Positions 17,874 to 26,116 of a stretch of DNA of 64,000 nucleotides are shown here, in pieces. The notes under the pieces were generated by a model. The model did not search any database, was not told the origin of the DNA, and worked only from the letters and a program-made list of their open reading frames with translations. A program made the translations under genes and the position numbers. Each line of letters begins with the position of its first letter. Within the stretch, counting starts at the first letter, position 1. The stretch is from an uncultured Collinsella sp. (lineage in GTDB: Bacteria; Actinomycetota; Coriobacteriia; Coriobacteriales; Coriobacteriaceae): positions 62,001 to 126,000 of the forward strand of contig CATXKN010000005.1 of assembly GCA_958370785.1 (NCBI GenBank), given 5' to 3'.

Positions 17874-19499
17874 CTACTCCTTATCAAACGAAACGTCGGC
17901 GGCGGGAAGCTCAATCGTAAAGACCGAGCCGTGCGGGTCCGCCGCGGCAACCTCTATGCTACCGCCATGCGCCAGCGCAATGGAGCGGCAGAGCGAAAGA
18001 CCCAGGCCCACGCTGCGACGGCTGTCGGCAAGACCGTGGTTGGCGGTGTAGAACGACTCAAAGATTCGCTCGCGGTCCTCGGGCGCAATGCCCGGGCCGT
18101 CATCAGCCACCGAGCACGCCACGCACCCATCGTCGACGCCAATCGAAATCACGATATGCGAGCCTGCGGGCGTATACGTGATGGCGTTGTTCACCAGGTT
18201 CACCACGAGCTGCACCATCAGACGCGCGTCGACGTTAACGAGTGCTGGCTCATCGCTCGCCATCACCTTAAGATCGTGCTCGCGCACGGCCGGATTTACA
18301 TGGCGCAGCGCCTCCTCGACGATATCGTCCATAAGCTCGAGCGTGGTCGACAGATGCATGCCGCCGCCCTCGAGCTTGGTGATGGCAAGCAGGTTCTCGA
18401 CGGTGGCGTTGAGCCACAGCGCATCCGAGCGAATGGATAGCAGCAGGCCGCGGCGCGTCTGGGCATCGAGCACCGCGGTGCCGGTCGAACCCTGATCGAG
18501 CAGCACGTCGGCATTACCCGAAATACTGGTAAGCGGCGTGCGCAGATCGTGCGAGATGGAGCGCAGCAGATTGGCGCGCAGCTGCTCATTTTTGGCAAGC
18601 ACCGCCGCCTCCTCGCGGGCCTCCATGGCGCGGGCGCGATCGAGTGCCAGCTCGCCTTCGCTCACGATGGCATCGGAAAGTGTCCGCTCCTCGTGCGTCA
18701 GCACGTCGGGCTCGGCAACGATAGCCAACACGCCCACCACCGAGGCGGGATCGCCCGCGCGCACCATGGTGTCGCCCGAGCGCACGGTCAGGTAGATGCC
18801 GTAGAACGCCGAGCCGCCGTAGGTGGCATCGAGCGGCGTTCCCACATAGGCGGACGCCGAGAGCCGCGGCGGCATCTGCGGCGCCAGTTCATGCACCGGC
18901 GCGACATCGCCCACGGCCGTGTATGTCGCACGCGGCAGCAGGTCATCGCCCTCGGCGTCGGCGCTGTACCACACGACAGGACAGCCCGAAAGACGTGCCA
19001 GCTGCGTTGCCATAGCATGGACAATCTGCTGCTGATCGGCGCAGCGCTGCAGCATGCGGTTGGTCTCGAGCACCATCTGCGTGCGCCGGTCGCTGGCGGC
19101 GGCCTGCGCCAAGGCACGACGCAGGGCAAGCGAAATCGAGCTCGACACGAGCGAGACCGAAAACATGATGAAGAACATGCCAGGATAGACGTGGTCGATA
19201 AACGACAGCGAGTAGCGCGGGTCGACAAACAGGAAGTTGTAGAGCGCCACGGCGGCAGCCGAACTCAGCAAGCAATACAGGCGGCTCCAGGTAAAGAACG
19301 CGCACAGCTGCACGGCGAACACATAGACGATCATGATGCTCGGCGCGAGACCCGGATGGTCGAGCAGCGCGCCCACAATCGTCGCCGCGACCAGCAGCCC
19401 CGCCGATACGCAGGCGTCATACAGAGGGCTGCGACGCGTCAGCGTCGTGCGCCGCCACCAAAAGTTCTCGGCAATATCGCCGTCCGCATGGACGTCCAT
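17874..19499 (-). CDS. KdpD-like sensor histidine kinase lacking the N-terminal KdpD domain
   Basis: This is a 541-aa kinase. It has a DUF4118 four-helix membrane region (about 28-120), a GAF-like region (about 150-290), HisKA with SISHDLRTPLTSIS near residue 317, and HATPase with NLVNNAI, DDGPGIA and GLGLSLCRS. These parts match the C-terminal two thirds of KdpD. The usual N-terminal KdpD Walker/USP cytoplasmic domain of about 350-400 residues is absent, and the sequence upstream is a palindromic repeat and a different small gene, so it was not simply misread. It likely senses K+ limitation or turgor and signals to the KdpE-like partner. Confidence 0.87.
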   Translation of the reverse strand: MDVHADGDIAENFWWRRTTLTRRSPLYDACVSAGLLVAATIVGALLDHPGLAPSIMIVYVFAVQLCAFFTWSRLYCLLSSAAAVALYNFLFVDPRYSLSFIDHVYPGMFFIMFSVSLVSSSISLALRRALAQAAASDRRTQMVLETNRMLQRCADQQQIVHAMATQLARLSGCPVVWYSADAEGDDLLPRATYTAVGDVAPVHELAPQMPPRLSASAYVGTPLDATYGGSAFYGIYLTVRSGDTMVRAGDPASVVGVLAIVAEPDVLTHEERTLSDAIVSEGELALDRARAMEAREEAAVLAKNEQLRANLLRSISHDLRTPLTSISGNADVLLDQGSTGTAVLDAQTRRGLLLSIRSDALWLNATVENLLAITKLEGGGMHLSTTLELMDDIVEEALRHVNPAVREHDLKVMASDEPALVNVDARLMVQLVVNLVNNAITYTPAGSHIVISIGVDDGCVACSVADDGPGIAPEDRERIFESFYTANHGLADSRRSVGLGLSLCRSIALAHGGSIEVAAADPHGSVFTIELPAADVSFDKE

Positions 19500-19527
19500 C
19501 AGCGCCCCGCCCCTCTCTCAAAAGCAA

Positions 19528-19566
19528 AAACCACCACAAAGGGGACAGGCACCTTTGTGGTGGTTT
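19528..19566. repeat. GGGACAG-core palindrome (copy 2)
   Basis: Arms AAACCACCACAAAGG and CCTTTGTGGTGGTTT flank the core GGACAGGCA. The same arms and core recur at 55259-55298 and, diverged, at 57369-57411. Confidence 0.85.
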
Positions 19567-19612
19567 CCCCTTGTGGTGGTTCCAAGTGTATAGCCTTTGC
19601 AGCCTGCGGTCG

Positions 19613-19807
19613 TTAGACAAACAGCGCGTGCGCGAGCAGTGCGCACACGCACGCCGCGACAAACACCAGCGCCACGACCGAAATCACGCGATCGGCCATG
19701 TCCATGTTGGCCCGATTCGTAAAGAACCGATCTTCGGCGGCATCGGCGCGTGCCTCGCGCACCACTTCGGCAACCACCTCGCGGCCATCAAGCATCTTTG
19801 CATCCAT
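19613..19807 (-). CDS. Small single-pass membrane protein between kup and the kdpD-like gene
   Basis: This 64-aa protein has a charged N-terminal half (MDAKMLDGREVVAEVVREAR) and one C-terminal hydrophobic helix (VISVVALVFVAACVCALL). ATG 19807 is supported by GGGAGG 6 bases upstream. It lies between kup (ends 19869) and the kinase gene on the same strand. I do not recognise the family. Position suggests a small regulator or subunit of the potassium module, but this is inference. It could also be a chance frame, though the ribosome site and position argue for a gene. Confidence 0.65.
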   Translation of the reverse strand: MDAKMLDGREVVAEVVREARADAAEDRFFTNRANMDMADRVISVVALVFVAACVCALLAHALFV

Positions 19808-19868
19808 GTTTGCCTCCCCGGCCCCAATCTTGTCCATCGAAAACCAACTCCGTGCAACCTGTCGGCGC

Positions 19869-21896
19869 CTACGGGCGCTCGTTGGGAGCCAGGCGTTGCA
19901 TCTTGTTCACGGCCTTGAACTTGGTGAACAGCGGCACGTACTCAAAGCTCACGTTGGAGTTCTCCAGGCCGTACCAGCGTGCAGGCGTGCCGGCGGCGCG
20001 ACGAATGATGTACTTGAGCGTGATGGCCGTACGCTCGCTCGGCTCCACATCGCTTTCGGGCGCCAGAAGCTTACGGATCAGGACGAACTTGAACGTACCG
20101 ATGTTGCCCGGATCCTTGTAGACCGAGTAGTCATGCGTCTGCGCCGGCAGCTCGCCGGTGGCAGCCAGGTCCTGAACGACCTGACGCAGGTAGGCATTGA
20201 CGCGCTGGTTAATCTTGTAGCCCAGGTACAGATGCACGCGGAACACGTAGTCGGTGCCGAACGTCTCGACCGAATAGGCAAAGGTATGCGGCTCGTCCAT
20301 GGTCTCGACGTTCACGAACCACCAGGCGCGAGCACGCTTGGGATGCTTGTCCAAGATCGAGTAGACGATATCACGGTCGATGTAATCGGTATGGGTGTCC
20401 TTGGTCAGGTACACGATGTTGTCGCTCATGCGCTCGTAACGGTCGTCGTCGCGCAGGCGCTTGAGCTGCGGCAGATAGCTGCGCAGCGGCAGCAGCGTAA
20501 ACTGGCGCTGCTCGACCGCCGTGCCATTGTACCAGCACACCATAATGCCCATGATGAGTGCAGCCATGAGGATGGTGAAGTAGCCGCCGTGGAAGAACTT
20601 GGTGAGCGAGCTCACGAAGAAGAAGCCTTCGAGCAAAAGGAAGAAGGCCGCGAAGATCCACGGAGCAACCTTGAGCTTGCGCTCCTCGTGCAGGTAGAAG
20701 AAGAGCAGCAGCGTGGTGCACATCATAGTCAGCGTAATGGCAAGGCCGTAAGCGGCCTCCATGTGTGCCGAGTTCTGGAACAGCAGCACCACGATGACGC
20801 AGCCCACGAGCATGACGTTGTTGACCATGGGGATGTAGAGCTGGCCTTTGGTCTCGGCAGGGTAGAAGACCTGCATGTGCGGCATGAGGTCCAGACGGCT
20901 GGCCTCGGACACCAGCGAGAATGCGCCGGTGATGAGCGCCTGCGAGGCAATGATGGCCGCGACGGTGGAAAGGCCTACGGCAAACGGGCGCAGGCCCGGG
21001 GCGAGCATCTGGTAGAACGGGTTGAGATCGGCAATGCCCATGAGCTCGGGGTTGGCAGCGTTGTTCATAAGCCAAGCGCCCTGGCCCATATAGGAAAGCA
21101 GCAGGCAGCACTTAACGAACGGCCAGGTAGCGTAGATGTTGCCGCGGCCGACGTGGCCCATGTCGGAGTAGAGCGCCTCGGCACCGGTGGTGGCGAGGAA
21201 GCAGCTGCCCAGGATCATGATGCCCGCGTGGTTGTTGGGGCTCAGCAAAAAGGCGATGCCGCGCACCGGGTTGAGGCACAGCAGCACGGCGGGGTGCTGG
21301 AAGACAAAGAACAGACCCGTACCGCCCAGGAACAAAAACCACAGCGTCATGATGGGGCCAAAGGCGTGGCCAATCTTGGCCGTGCCGATGCGCTGCACCA
21401 AGAAGAGCGCGATGATGATGGCGAGCGTGATGGCGACAACGCGGCCCTGGTCGTCACCGAGCACGGCATGGACCGCCGGGATGGTGCGCAGGCCCTCGAT
21501 GGCCGTGGTAACGGTAACGGCCGGCGTCAGGATGCCGTCGGCGAGGAGCGCCGCGCCACCCAGCATGGCAGGGATGATGAGCCATTTGCCGCAGCGCTTG
21601 ACCAGGCTGTACAGGGCAAAGATGCCGCCCTCGCCGTGGTTATCGGCACGCAGCGAGATCAGCACGTACTTGATGGTGGTCAGCAGCGTGACCGTCCACA
21701 CGACAAGGGAGAGCGCGCCGAGCACGAACTCCTCCGTAACGCTTCCGATGCCGCCGTTGCCGGCAACGAGCGCCTTGGTTACATACATAGGGCTGGTGCC
21801 GATATCGCCATACACCACGCCCAGCGTGACGAGCATCGCCGAGATGCTCACAGGAATCGCAGCGTGCGAGGCTGCCTCCTTGGCCTTTTGTTCCAT
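19869..21896 (-). CDS. kup: Kup-family potassium transporter
   Basis: This 675-aa K+ uptake protein has the family signature TLGVVYGDIGTSPMYV near residue 20, about 12 hydrophobic segments, and a C-terminal cytoplasmic domain of about 200 residues. ATG 21896 has GGGAGG upstream. Kup proteins import K+, probably by H+ symport. It is followed on the same strand by a small membrane protein and a KdpD/KdpE-like pair, with no KdpFABC genes, so this pair may control kup or respond to its activity. Confidence 0.93.
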   Translation of the reverse strand: MEQKAKEAASHAAIPVSISAMLVTLGVVYGDIGTSPMYVTKALVAGNGGIGSVTEEFVLGALSLVVWTVTLLTTIKYVLISLRADNHGEGGIFALYSLVKRCGKWLIIPAMLGGAALLADGILTPAVTVTTAIEGLRTIPAVHAVLGDDQGRVVAITLAIIIALFLVQRIGTAKIGHAFGPIMTLWFLFLGGTGLFFVFQHPAVLLCLNPVRGIAFLLSPNNHAGIMILGSCFLATTGAEALYSDMGHVGRGNIYATWPFVKCCLLLSYMGQGAWLMNNAANPELMGIADLNPFYQMLAPGLRPFAVGLSTVAAIIASQALITGAFSLVSEASRLDLMPHMQVFYPAETKGQLYIPMVNNVMLVGCVIVVLLFQNSAHMEAAYGLAITLTMMCTTLLLFFYLHEERKLKVAPWIFAAFFLLLEGFFFVSSLTKFFHGGYFTILMAALIMGIMVCWYNGTAVEQRQFTLLPLRSYLPQLKRLRDDDRYERMSDNIVYLTKDTHTDYIDRDIVYSILDKHPKRARAWWFVNVETMDEPHTFAYSVETFGTDYVFRVHLYLGYKINQRVNAYLRQVVQDLAATGELPAQTHDYSVYKDPGNIGTFKFVLIRKLLAPESDVEPSERTAITLKYIIRRAAGTPARWYGLENSNVSFEYVPLFTKFKAVNKMQRLAPNERP

Positions 21897-22018
21897 AAGC
21901 CGGTTTCCTCCCAACTTTAATGTTCGAAGGGATTATAGGCAATCGGCCCATGTTTTAATGCACTGTTTTCCCAGCTAGATAAACATTTATACGGCCTTTA
22001 GGCCACCGCAGCGATATG

Positions 22019-22053
22019 GAATGTGACAAAGGGGCTGTCCCTTTGTCACATTC
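22019..22053. repeat. GGGACAG-core palindrome (copy 3)
   Basis: GAATGTGACAAAGGG pairs with CCCTTTGTCACATTC around GCTGT. It ends just before the nitroreductase stop codon. It is a variant of the copy at 5364-5394. Confidence 0.85.
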
Positions 22054-22054
22054 G

Positions 22055-22924
22055 TCATTTTCCGAGCCAATTTTTGAACCACCACTCCATGGAGCGGCTC
22101 ATCTCGGCCATAAAGGGACTCGTGTGCTTGCGGGTATAGATGTCCACGACGCGCTCCCCCACCTCGCGGGCATGCGGACGGAACATCGCGTCCATCTCGG
22201 CCACCTGCGCGTCCATAGTCGCGTCGTCCGCACGGCGGTAGCGTTCCTCGTGCACCAGGTTCACCACGGGGTGCGCGATTGCCGGGCGCTCTTTGCGAGG
22301 CGTGCCGATGATGAGCATCGACAGCGGCATGGTATACGGAGGCAGATCGAGCAGCTCGGCGACTTCCTCGGCATTCTCGACGATATCACCGATGTAGCAG
22401 CTCCCCAGCCCCAGGGCCTCGGCGGCAACCACGGCGTTTTGCGCGGCGATCACGGCATCCTGGGCCGCGATCGCAAAGTCGCCCAAACCCGGCGCGCGGC
22501 GGGGCGCCTTGCCCGTGCGCTCGACAAACTCGGGCTCAAAGCAGCCCACGTGCTCAAACAGATCGATCCACTTGGCATAATCGACCACAAATATAAGTGC
22601 CCAGGGCGCCTTGGCGATCATGGGCTGGTGATCGCACAGGTCGGCCAGACGATCCAGCGTAGCCTGCTCGCGAATGCTCACGATGGAATACATCATCATG
22701 GCGCCTGCCGACGGCGCACGACTCGCCGCATGCAAAATCGCCGCCCGCTGCTCGTCGGTCACCGCCACGGGGCGGTCGTCGTCATCACGCGCGAAGGCAC
22801 GCGTGGAGGAACGGTGCTCCAACGTGTCCAGCACCGCGTTGCCCGTGGTCTCGACCGGATAGCCGCACGTATCGACCGCCGCTCCATCGCCGCCCATGTC
22901 CGCCTTGCAAACCTGCTCGCTCAT
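22055..22924 (-). CDS. Nitroreductase-family FMN protein
   Basis: This 289-aa protein has the family FMN-binding pattern: HRSSTRAF near residue 38, ASRAPSAGAMM near residue 67, and ALGLGSCYIGDI near residue 165. It has a C-terminal extension of about 60 residues. It reduces nitro- or quinone-like electron acceptors with NAD(P)H; the substrate is unknown. The start has AGGGTAGGG upstream. Confidence 0.88.
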   Translation of the reverse strand: MSEQVCKADMGGDGAAVDTCGYPVETTGNAVLDTLEHRSSTRAFARDDDDRPVAVTDEQRAAILHAASRAPSAGAMMMYSIVSIREQATLDRLADLCDHQPMIAKAPWALIFVVDYAKWIDLFEHVGCFEPEFVERTGKAPRRAPGLGDFAIAAQDAVIAAQNAVVAAEALGLGSCYIGDIVENAEEVAELLDLPPYTMPLSMLIIGTPRKERPAIAHPVVNLVHEERYRRADDATMDAQVAEMDAMFRPHAREVGERVVDIYTRKHTSPFMAEMSRSMEWWFKNWLGK

Positions 22925-23137
22925 CGCCCTACCCTCGCCATTTCTTTAAGAAGCCTTTACGTTTCCGTGTAATTCCCGTCCATTATCGCGCAGGTCGCCG
23001 CTACATTGCGCAACACCGCCACGCACGCGCGTTATTATGGCTGGTTGTTGTGCGCAGTCACCAAATGCAGCGCATATCTTGGTAACAATCGGGTAAACCC
23101 CCACTTTCGTAGGTTTTAGTTTGTGAGGAGTCTCAGC

Positions 23138-25438
23138 ATGTTCGCTGCCGCCATCTCGCTCGTCGGTCTTGCGGCGACCGTCTACCTTGTCTTGCGCGAG
23201 GCCAAGGCCATTCGCGCTCAGTCGGGCACCGTCACCAAGGGCGCCTTCGCCTGGAGCATCGCCTTTGGCCTGTTCCAGCTCTTTTTGACCGTCTGGGGCG
23301 CTATTGGCCTCGTCGCACAAAACGAGCCGCTCGCCTTTGTGATGCTCATCCTGACCAACGCCATCCTCACCGGCTGCGCTTGGGCTAGCATCGCCCGCGA
23401 CCGCATCGCCCCGCGCGTCTTTGCGTTCGCCGGGCCCGACGCCCCCGCCCCCACCGGCAAGCTCGCCCGCCTGCGCGGCGCCTTTGTGGGCAAACCGCTC
23501 GTCGCCGCCGTCCTGTGCCTGCTGCTCGCCGGCGTCTTTGCGCTGCTGGGCATGGAGGTCTCGTCCAACCACGACTTTACCTGGGTCTACCCCCTGTGCA
23601 TCCTGCTCGAGTGGGCCATCATCACCACGCTCATGGTCGGCCTGTTCTTCCTGTTCCAGCGCCACGGCGCAGCTCCCGCGGTCCTGGCCTTTGCCCTATT
23701 TGTCCTGGGCATTGCCGAGTTCTTCGTCATCACGTTTAAATCCATGCCCATCCAGCCGGGCGACCTTTCGGCCATCTCCACCGCCGCTGCGGTCGCCGGC
23801 ACCGGCTACACCTTCTCGATTTCGCTGTTCTGCGTGCTGTCCATGGGCTTTACCGCCATCGCCATGCTGCTATGCGAGTACGCCGGCCTGGTGGCACCGC
23901 ACCGTCAGAAGGGCGCCGCCAACGCCAAGCGCATGCTGCTCACCAACCTGCTCGTGGCGGTGCTGTGCCTGGGCGGCGTGACCGCGCACGTCACGCTTAT
24001 CGACTACTACAACACCCTCGGCATCACCGTCTACACCTGGCGCCCGCTCGAGAGCTACTGGCGCGAGGGCTACCTGCCTGCCTTTATTAGTGCGGCGCAG
24101 TCCATCAAGCCGCCCAAACCCGCCGACTACTCCGTCGACGATGCCAAGGCCACGCTCAAAAAGTACGCCAAGGCCTACGACAAGTCCGACGCGGCCAAGA
24201 GCGACGAGCGCGCCGCCGCAAAGGAGCAGTTCGACAGCGAGAAGCCCACGGTCATCGCCATCATGAACGAGACCTTCTCGGATCTGTCGATCTACCAGAA
24301 CATGCGCGCCGGCTACGAGGGCCCGCAGTACTTTAAGAGCCTGTCCAACTGCCTCAGCCGCGGCAAGCTCTACGTGAGCGCCTACGGCGGCGGCACCGCC
24401 AATACCGAGTTTGAGTTTATGACCGGCAACTCCATGGCCAACCTGGGCTCGGGTGTGTACCCCTACACCATCTACAACATGGAAACGACCGGGAATCTGG
24501 CAGAGCAGTTCAAGTCGCTCGGATATTCCACCACGGCCATGCACCCCAACCACGCGACCAACTGGAACCGCGAGAACGTCTACAAGGACTTTGGCTTTGA
24601 CCAGTTCCTGTCCATCAACGACTTCCAGGGAGCCGACACCCTGCGCGGCATGGTGACCGACCAGGCTACCTACGACAAGATTCTCGAGTTGCTCGACCAG
24701 AACGCCGATCCGCAGTTTATCTTCGACGTGACCATGCAGAACCACTCGGGCTACGACACGGGCCTGCTGCCGGTCGACAAGCAGATGCATCTCAACATCG
24801 ACACAACCGACCTGGACGCCAAGACCGTTGAGGACGGCACGCTGTCCGATGTCGACGAGTACGTCTCGTGCATCGAGCAGTCCGACCAGGCGCTTCGCTA
24901 CTTCCTCAACGCCCTGAGCAAACTCGATCGCAAGGTGGTCGTGGTGTTCTGGGGCGACCACCAGCCGTTCTTCCCGTCCAAGTTCAACGATAAGTGGTTT
25001 ACCGGCGAAGACGACGCCACCCACCAGGAACGTCTGTGGCAGACCGACTACATCATCTGGGCTAACTACGACGTTGCCGGCTGCGACCAGACGAGCGAGG
25101 TCGACGACCTGTCCACCAACTACCTGTCCACCCAGCTGATGCAGCTGATCGGCGCCCCGCTTTCCGACTACCAGAAAGCGCACATGACGCTGCGCGAGTC
25201 GCTGCCCGCCATCAACTCGGTCGGCTACGAGGACGCCAGCCTGCGCTGGGCGCTCTCCTCCAACGTCACCGGTGACGACGCCGCCGCAGCAGCCGCCACC
25301 AAGGCGCGCGAGGATTACGCCAAGATGCAGTACTACGAGATGTTCCGCGACGGCAAGAACGTCTATACGGAGCACTTCCAGACCGAGGCCAACGAGACCG
25401 ACCCCAACCTGGCACCGGGTACGACCAAGATCAAGTAG
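23138..25438 (+). CDS. LTA synthase-family membrane sulfatase/phosphoglycerol transferase
   Basis: This 766-aa protein has about six to seven N-terminal TM segments (residues 1-300) and an extracellular alkaline phosphatase/sulfatase domain. The metal ligands and nucleophile are visible: IAIMNETFSDLS near residue 375, YGGGTANTEFEFMTGNS near residue 418 with the catalytic Thr, and WGDHQPFF near residue 605. The family transfers phosphoglycerol or a similar group to teichoic acids or other envelope glycopolymers. The ATG at 23138 follows GAGGAG by 7 bases; the slightly longer frame overlaps that ribosome site. It has no close operon partner. Its product polymer in this organism is unknown. Confidence 0.9.
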   Translation: MFAAAISLVGLAATVYLVLREAKAIRAQSGTVTKGAFAWSIAFGLFQLFLTVWGAIGLVAQNEPLAFVMLILTNAILTGCAWASIARDRIAPRVFAFAGPDAPAPTGKLARLRGAFVGKPLVAAVLCLLLAGVFALLGMEVSSNHDFTWVYPLCILLEWAIITTLMVGLFFLFQRHGAAPAVLAFALFVLGIAEFFVITFKSMPIQPGDLSAISTAAAVAGTGYTFSISLFCVLSMGFTAIAMLLCEYAGLVAPHRQKGAANAKRMLLTNLLVAVLCLGGVTAHVTLIDYYNTLGITVYTWRPLESYWREGYLPAFISAAQSIKPPKPADYSVDDAKATLKKYAKAYDKSDAAKSDERAAAKEQFDSEKPTVIAIMNETFSDLSIYQNMRAGYEGPQYFKSLSNCLSRGKLYVSAYGGGTANTEFEFMTGNSMANLGSGVYPYTIYNMETTGNLAEQFKSLGYSTTAMHPNHATNWNRENVYKDFGFDQFLSINDFQGADTLRGMVTDQATYDKILELLDQNADPQFIFDVTMQNHSGYDTGLLPVDKQMHLNIDTTDLDAKTVEDGTLSDVDEYVSCIEQSDQALRYFLNALSKLDRKVVVVFWGDHQPFFPSKFNDKWFTGEDDATHQERLWQTDYIIWANYDVAGCDQTSEVDDLSTNYLSTQLMQLIGAPLSDYQKAHMTLRESLPAINSVGYEDASLRWALSSNVTGDDAAAAAATKAREDYAKMQYYEMFRDGKNVYTEHFQTEANETDPNLAPGTTKIK

Positions 25439-25458
25439 CGGGTCGCTCATAACTGAAA

Positions 25459-25588
25459 CGTCTGTCCGGGCGGAGGCATATAAGGTCCCCTGCTCGGACA
25501 GTCCTGCGCAAGACGGGGGCCACATTTAGTGGCCCCCTTTGCGTGCGGAACTCGCGATGAACCTTATATGCCTCCGCCTGGACAGACG
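25459..25588. repeat. Long-stem hairpin module A (left bracket of the surface protein gene)
   Basis: The outer arms 25459-25486 and 25561-25588 form a 28-bp stem with a single mismatch. The inner core (about 25498-25561) holds a second hairpin (GGGGGCCAC/GTGGCCCCC). The core is almost identical to that of module B at 30589-30717, in the opposite orientation, while the outer arms differ and remain self-complementary in each copy. It follows the LTA synthase-like gene; the inner hairpin could also act as its terminator. Confidence 0.85.
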
Positions 25589-25642
25589 CCCTGTTGTTGG
25601 AGCGCGGCTTGTCTTGGGTGTATCGCCGAACATATATAAGTT

Positions 25643-25672
25643 GAAGGCCACGTTATGTGGCCTTCTTTGTTT
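25643..25672 (+). terminator. Partial copy of module core / terminator-like hairpin
   Basis: GAAGGCCAC pairs with GTGGCCTTC and is followed by TTTGTTTGCGGAA. It matches the inner hairpin and following bases of modules A and B, so it is probably a truncated copy. It may terminate plus-strand transcription from the LTA synthase-like gene. Confidence 0.6.
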
Positions 25673-25674
25673 GC

Positions 25675-26027
25675 GGAAAGTGTGTCCCGGAATTCTTGTC
25701 TGGAATGGGATGCAGTTTCCGCTTGGGACCCGATTGGGAAAGTGTGTCCCACTATTCAGCTGGATTCCGGGATGTATTTTCCGGTTGAGGCTCGTTGGGA
25801 AAGTGCGTCCCACTTTGGGGGCTGATTCTGGGACGTGGTTTCCGGTTGGCTCTCATTGGGAAAGTTCATCCCATTTCTCGGCCTAATTATGGGACGCAGT
25901 TTCCCGTTGAGGACCCTTTGGGAAAGTGCGTTCCGGTCTGGGCGCTCAAACTGGGATGGATTTTCCGGATGAGGGCTTGACGGAAAATGTGTCCCGTTCC
26001 GGGCGCTAATTATGGGATGCAGTTTCC
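25675..26027. repeat. Tandem array of six 46-bp palindromes at 61/62-bp period (left array)
   Basis: Units begin at 25675, 25737, 25798, 25859, 25921 and 25982. Each is an imperfect palindrome of the form GGAAAGTGYGTCCC, about 16 variable bases, GGGAYGYRGTTTCC, and units are separated by 15-16 bases that often contain GGTTGAGG. The period is strikingly regular, while the loop sequence varies between units. A related array in the opposite orientation lies at 30329-30545, on the other side of the surface protein gene. Confidence 0.9.
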
Positions 26028-26051
26028 GCTTGCGGAGTCTCCACTCAACAG

Positions 26052-26090
26052 AAAACCCGGGTGGCCTGTTTTTTGGCTACCCGGGTTTTT
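26052..26090. terminator. Bidirectional terminator after the surface protein gene
   Basis: AAAACCCGGGT pairs with ACCCGGGTTTT across a T-rich loop. On the minus strand it lies about 30 bases after the surface protein stop codon. Confidence 0.82.
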
Positions 26091-26116
26091 GGGTTGTCGA
26101 TATGTTCGACTGGCTA

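Noticed and set aside
19698..21920. 740-aa plus-strand open frame over kup
   Set aside because: Antisense shadow of the Kup gene, with no recognisable domain and biased His/Arg/Glu composition.
23870..25525. 551-aa minus-strand open frame over the LTA synthase-like gene
   Set aside because: Antisense shadow; the sense gene has full catalytic motifs.
25675..26027. Tandem array as a CRISPR
   Set aside because: The repeated part is a 46-bp imperfect palindrome that varies between units, spacers are only 15-16 bases and resemble one another, and there are no cas genes.
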